Shown piece after piece: positions 59,395-64,000 of a stretch of DNA of 64,000 bases. Below the pieces are notes generated by a model. The model was not told the origin of the DNA. It saw only the letters and a program-made list of their open reading frames with translations, and made no database searches. The position numbers and the translations under genes were made by a program. The stretch's first letter is position 1; each line of letters starts with the position of its first letter. Origin of the DNA: Hanleya hanleyi (lineage: Eukaryota > Mollusca > Polyplacophora > Lepidopleurida > Hanleyidae); assembly GCA_036873755.1 (NCBI GenBank), contig JAVTVY010018967.1, positions 1 to 64,000 on the forward strand, read 5' to 3'.

Positions 59395-59560
59395 GAAACA
59401 TCACTTTTCGGGTACCGCACATGAACGCCATCTTGAATTTACCCATGATTCTCTACTCAGGGTGTTATGCACATAGGCTGAAAAATGATCCCAATATGAT
59501 AAGCTGAAAAGTCGCGGAGGGTTAGCTTCATTTTTTTGCCGTTCCGGAGATTGGGGAGGT
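59395..59560 (-). repeat. R4 repeat, minus
   Basis: CGCCATCTTGAATTTACCCA and TGAAAAATGATCCCAATAT are the reverse of R4 at 24200-24620. Confidence 0.6.
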
Positions 59561-60559
59561 GGGGTAGATTGCGATAAGATGCTCGTCTCATTGGAGTGGA
59601 ATAATTAACCACAATGATCTACATTCACCAATCCTTGAAACATAATTCCCTGGTTATACGAGTACAATAGTTTATCCCTTATTTGATAACACATCTGTAA
59701 AAGCTACATGCTTTCTGTGGTTGGAGCAAGTCATTTGGGAGTAATTTTCATGTAAGTACACTATATGTTTAGAAACTCCGATGATTGATTCTAATCTCGA
59801 GTTTACTGCGACTTATTCGTACACTATATATATATAAATATATAACATCATCATTGGGGAAAGAACATCAAACACAATACTTCATTGAATGGACTTTGTT
59901 TACGTTTTCTTTTCTTTTTTTGCCCGAAATGATCGAAGAAGACCTCAAATGAATGTATAATATATTGTATGGGCTGCAGGTGTCTCGGCATGGCGACAAC
60001 TTCTCAAATGTAGATGTTTTATATTGCGTGGGATTGTCGGTTTAAAGTCCTGTATTACAATAACTAATCTATATGCAAATGATTTCATTTTGAAAACAGT
60101 AGACCTGTGCAAATTTGAAAAACATTCTAACTCAAGCTACAAGCACGCAATTTGATGAATTGTGTATGTTTTAAATTCCAGAGAGAAAAGCAAAGGCCTA
60201 TTGTAAGCCGTTTCGCGCGGTGTGGGTATTTCAGCCTTGGTTCAGATATTACTACTGCAATATAAATAATTTTCCATAAGGCGGTCTAAACTTGTTTCGC
60301 GAAACTGATTTCTACCAGGCCGCGAGGCTGAGGGGTGGGTCGAGACATTTTGCAAAACCGACCATTACCAAACTTCTACACTATCTCCAAATATTGAAGA
60401 CATGACACACTGTGACCCTCTACCTTATCATATTGGTATCATTTTGTGCCTCTATTCATACCCCTCCGAGAAGAGGATCTTAGTTAAATTAAAAAAAAAG
60501 TCATGAGGATTTGACTGAAAATTTTGTCTGGTGAACATTCAGTTAGTTTCGGAAAGACG

Positions 60560-61000
60560 TGAATTTTCCACTTTTATATTGGGATCATTTTAAGCCTATT
60601 TGCATAATCCAAGGTGCAAGGAATAATGGGTAAATTCAAGATGGCGAACATGGGTCCTTATAAAAGTGTGTTTTTGACCATTTCCGGCGAAAAAGTCGCC
60701 AACAAATAACTTTTGCAGATCCGCCGTAGCTTTGATGGTAGTGCAAATGGTAGTCAGTTAGACTGGGCTGCCTCAAAACTCACGCAAGGTCCATATGAAG
60801 GCTTGATCTACTTGGCTTTTAAGAAAAAAATTAGATATCGGCAAACTTGTATCTGCAATGGAGACGAATTAGGAAATGAGCTTTACGTATATCAATTGCT
60901 GATCGTATTGGCGTCATTTCGCGCCCATCTTCATAATCTAAACCTAGGTGCAAAGGAAGCCCAAAAGAGATTTTTTTGCGCTTTTCTGCTTCCAAGGACA
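60560..61000 (+). repeat. R4 repeat (copy B)
   Basis: Partner of 24200-24620. A 100-codon plus frame at 60713-61015 is open here but broken in copy A, so it is not a conserved gene. Confidence 0.6.
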
Positions 61001-61428
61001 TGGAAAGTATTTTAGTTCCCCATAATATTCATTCTCTAACGTACTGTGCATTTTTTTTGTATAAAGTCGAAAAATGCTTTCTGGTGTTGTGACGTCACTA
61101 TGACATCTGGGAGGCAAATCTTGGAATGTTTTGCATTTTTTATTTGTCTGGCCTCAATACTCGTGATCATGAAATGCGATCTTTTCACAAACCGAAAAAA
61201 ACCACGTCACCCATGGGATTATTTCCCACAATAAGCTCTAGGAATTAGTATTACGTGAGATTGTGTACAGAAAATAAGGTAGTCGGTCACACTTGCAAGT
61301 CAATCCAGCATGACACCTCGTCATGGACCATGGCTTGTCATCTGCAACGATTTGTTGACAACGTTTGAACCCTGTGCGATCAGCCTCAGGCTGTCAGCAG
61401 ATAGTTCATTTTAATGAATATATATATA

Positions 61429-62127
61429 TCACAAAAGTGGAACTTCAACTCATCCCGCCATCTTGAATACTCTACAGTTATATTATTATAGATTTGATCA
61501 ACAGATTGATATTGTGTTTTGCTGGTTGCCTAGTCACGTTTGCGTCAAAGGTATTAATGAGGCTGATAAAATGGCTAAGGCAGCCATCATAATGAAGTTG
61601 ATCCTGTTGGAATCCTATATAACGATTTCAGACCCTCTATCTTTACTTATGTGAGAAAGCTGTTTCATTCCTTATGGGCTGCTGTGAATAATAACAAACT
61701 TCACGAGTTAAAAAAAAACAGTAGGCTATACTCACCTGAACAGCCAGAAACGTTTCGATCAAGCCATGATCAGGCGATGTAGAATCGCGAACTCGCGAAC
61801 ATTTACTAAAAAAAAGAGCCAGGCCCAAGGTGTATTCCATGCCACGAAGATCTCAGTGAAACATATTCTTATGGACTGTATAGATTTTAAGATTGCAAGA
61901 GATTCTTGTTATCGAGCAGCTACTTTAGAAGATATTTTTAGTCGGGTGAAAGAAGACTGTATCTTGGGTTATTTGAGAGAAATCGGTTTGTTGTATAAGT
62001 TTTAATGTGTGTTTGTTTTAATGTGTTGGACTACTAAGTTATTAACTTGAATACTTAGAATTTTATTTGATCGTCGCTATATAGCTGAAATATTGCTGAA
62101 CGCGACGTTAAACCTTAAATCTCTCTC

Positions 62128-62160
<33 letters not shown>
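61429..62160 (+). mobile_element. LINE fragment E: RNase H, C-terminus and 3' tail (copy B)
   Basis: Partner of LINE B, without the Penelope-like insertion upstream. The frame at 61463-61590 reads FDQQIDIVFCWLPSHVCVKG and NEADKMAKAA. Several frameshifts and a small deletion (CRI joined to ANSRTF) follow, then a partly kept cysteine region (61830-61890) and LREIGLLYKF. The 3' end has GATCGTCGCTATATAGCTG, GCGACGTTAAACCTTAAATC and a long (TC)n run (62121-62160). Confidence 0.8.
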
Positions 62161-62161
<1 letters not shown>

Positions 62162-62419
62162 ATCAAGATGTTGTAAAACGTTCTGAACTTAGATGTTTAA
62201 ATCAATGCGAACTCAGGAGCTTGGACTATCCTTAGGTTCATTGTAATATCAACCCGAGTGGTCATTTAAATACTCCTTGTGAGCGAGATACTTATTTGTT
62301 CATCATTTTCAATCCTACCATACCCGGGGAGGGGGACCATCAAGCGCCCTTATCCATTTTTCTACACTCAGTATCTCAGAAATAACGACAAAAGTAGCAT
62401 TATCATAGAAAATTGGACC

Positions 62420-62612
62420 AAATAAGCGTTTTAGAATATGGCTCCACTGTGACTTTTTCAGAGCGGCCATGTTCGATTTCTGGCTCTTATAGTTGGATCT
62501 TGAAAATATTGTGAAAAGTTTCAGCCCGATAGCCCAAGGGGTAAGAGGTAAATGTCGGCCGAAATGGTCTCTCTTCAGACTGTGGTACATCGCAAATCGC
62601 ACAGACCGGCTA
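62420..62612 (+). repeat. R3 repeat (copy B)
   Basis: Partner of 26690-26930, lacking about 105 bp at its left side. Confidence 0.55.
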
Positions 62613-63430
62613 GGGTTACTTCGGTGTTGTCAATTTTCTTTTCTGATTGTAACTTGAATGTGATAACCGTGGATAATTAAAAATCTTCCGTATTACATAC
62701 TGGTCAATAACTGAAGGGAATAATATGTCAGAACCTGACAAGAAGTTTGGTTAATTAGATTATCTGGCCGTGGAAAGTATTTTTCATTATTTGACGTGGC
62801 CAGACAATACTATACTTACGGCTTTCATTCGAAATTGATTGGCGTTAGGCATGGATAGTCTCACTATGTGCCGCTGAACCAGTCAACATGTCAAAATTGA
62901 ATAAACACGTTATAAACATATTGTATCACACGACAACCTACAGAGTTTTATCCTTTCTAACATACCCGGTCGATGGATTGAGGGCTATCTTTCATATTCG
63001 AGAGATTCATCCTTTCTGATGCGTTCCATACAGTTTGTGAGGAACCTTTTGTGTATCTTTAAATACATGTATAATCTCTCTGCACCTAGTGTCGGCACAG
63101 TAATGATTGCTAAACTTGGGGTTTTCACGCCTGACACGAGCGTCAAGCAGCATTTGGTCCTGGATGAAAAATTTAGCTCGAAAATCTGATATAAGAGAAC
63201 AATTGAACGGTCCATCACCCATTCCATGAAAAGTATAATGACTGGAAATCAATTTTTACAGCTTGATAAATCACCCAAAATAACAGAAAACCATACAAGG
63301 ATGCGAGACGCCCGGGGATTATACGTTATCGACAAACACAAACTGGGACGGTTATCGACGCAGTAAACATAGTTGCAAAGTTAATTATGTAGTTTAAGAA
63401 GGACAAGTAATTAGCCGCCCTTATAAAAAA

Positions 63431-64000
63431 GTACTATAGTATATTATGGTACAAATACTATAGTATATCATAGGATTTTTGCGGAATACTATAATACAAT
63501 ATTATAGTATACTATGCACAGTACCATAATATACTATGGTACAATACCATAATATATCACAGTACAGTACATTAATAATATACCATAGTACAGTACCATA
63601 GTATATTATAGTACAGTACCATAGTATACTATAGTACAATACCATTGTATACTATAGTACAGTACCATTGTATACTATAGTACAGTACCATAACATACTA
63701 TGGCACAGCCCCATGGTATACTATAGTATATTATAGTACAGCACTATAGTACACTATAGTACAGTATCATAGTACACTATAGTACAATACCATAAAATAC
63801 TATAGTACAGCATCATGGTATACTATAGTACAGTACAATAGTATACTATAGTGCAGTACCATAGTATACTATAGTACAGTACCATTGTATACTATAGTAC
63901 ATTACCATAGTATACTATAGTACAGCACCATGGTACACTATAGTACGCTATGGTACCGTACCATTGCATACTATAGTACATTACCATAGTATACTATAGT
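63431..64000. repeat. Palindromic 23-bp satellite, runs off the window
   Basis: Units of about 23 bp follow each other to the window end. Their core CTATAGTACAGTACCATAG is almost its own reverse complement. The first 170 bp are less regular than the rest. It starts within about 15 bases of the point where copy B loses homology to copy A. Confidence 0.95.

Larger units (their letters stand above)
40235..63417. repeat. Large direct duplication, copy B
   Basis: This is the second copy of 1-27690, shortened to about 23.2 kb. Its left limit is only known to be at or left of 40235, because copy A starts at the window edge. Its right limit is 63417, and a palindromic satellite starts within about 15 bases. 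Copy B-specific material includes about 70 bp near 48472-48543, about 62 bp near 62735-62795, about 150 bp near 61040-61230, and the 3.3-kb block at about 56660-59925. Confidence 0.95.

Noticed and set aside
60713..61015. 100-codon plus frame in copy B.
   Set aside because: The same stretch in copy A is interrupted, and it overlaps the R4 repeat.

Overview
This is a window of animal nuclear DNA, AT-rich and full of repeats, with no prokaryotic gene layout: no operons, no ribosome binding sites, and no long uninterrupted reading frame. The mix of repeats suggests a marine mollusc or another lophotrochozoan. It has pearl/HINE-like elements with 157-bp internal tandem units, a Penelope-like element carrying a hammerhead ribozyme, several decayed non-LTR retrotransposons and a few MITEs. 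That placement is inferred from repeat content only. I can defend no complete protein-coding gene. The best host-gene candidate is one TATA box plus a first coding exon on the minus strand near 30.5-30.8 kb.

Layout. The window is dominated by a large direct duplication. Positions 1-27690 (copy A) recur, with many indels, at 40235-63417 (copy B), an offset of about 40.2 kb. A 12.5-kb single-copy segment (27691-40234) lies between them. Copy B ends directly against a palindromic 23-bp satellite that runs off the right edge. The first 4.36 kb of the two copies are almost identical (I see two small differences). The middle part differs by roughly 1%, and the right part by several per cent with kilobase indels.

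Inside each copy the order is: a repeat family called R1 here (the 3' region of an RT-bearing retroelement); HINE element 1 with about 11 tandem units; a 2.7-kb stretch with nothing recognisable; a PIF/Harbinger-like MITE; a palindrome-rich stretch; HINE element 2 (about 18 units in A, 10 in B); a truncated LINE tail; and then a region that differs strongly between the copies. Copy A alone has a 5.3-kb segment (16912-22247) and a Penelope-like insertion (24911-25691). Copy B alone has a 3.3-kb block of nested retroelements (about 56660-59925).

The spacer holds a second, decayed hammerhead-like motif, two TIR or foldback elements, a degenerate 'TGTCGC' minisatellite, the candidate gene start, a tRNA-like relic, RT C-terminal relics, and a 5'-truncated LINE whose target-site duplication is present three times. 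The shared logic of the window is retrotransposition and rolling-circle-type transposition inside a large duplication. Whether that duplication is real or two haplotypes placed side by side by the assembler cannot be decided from sequence alone.
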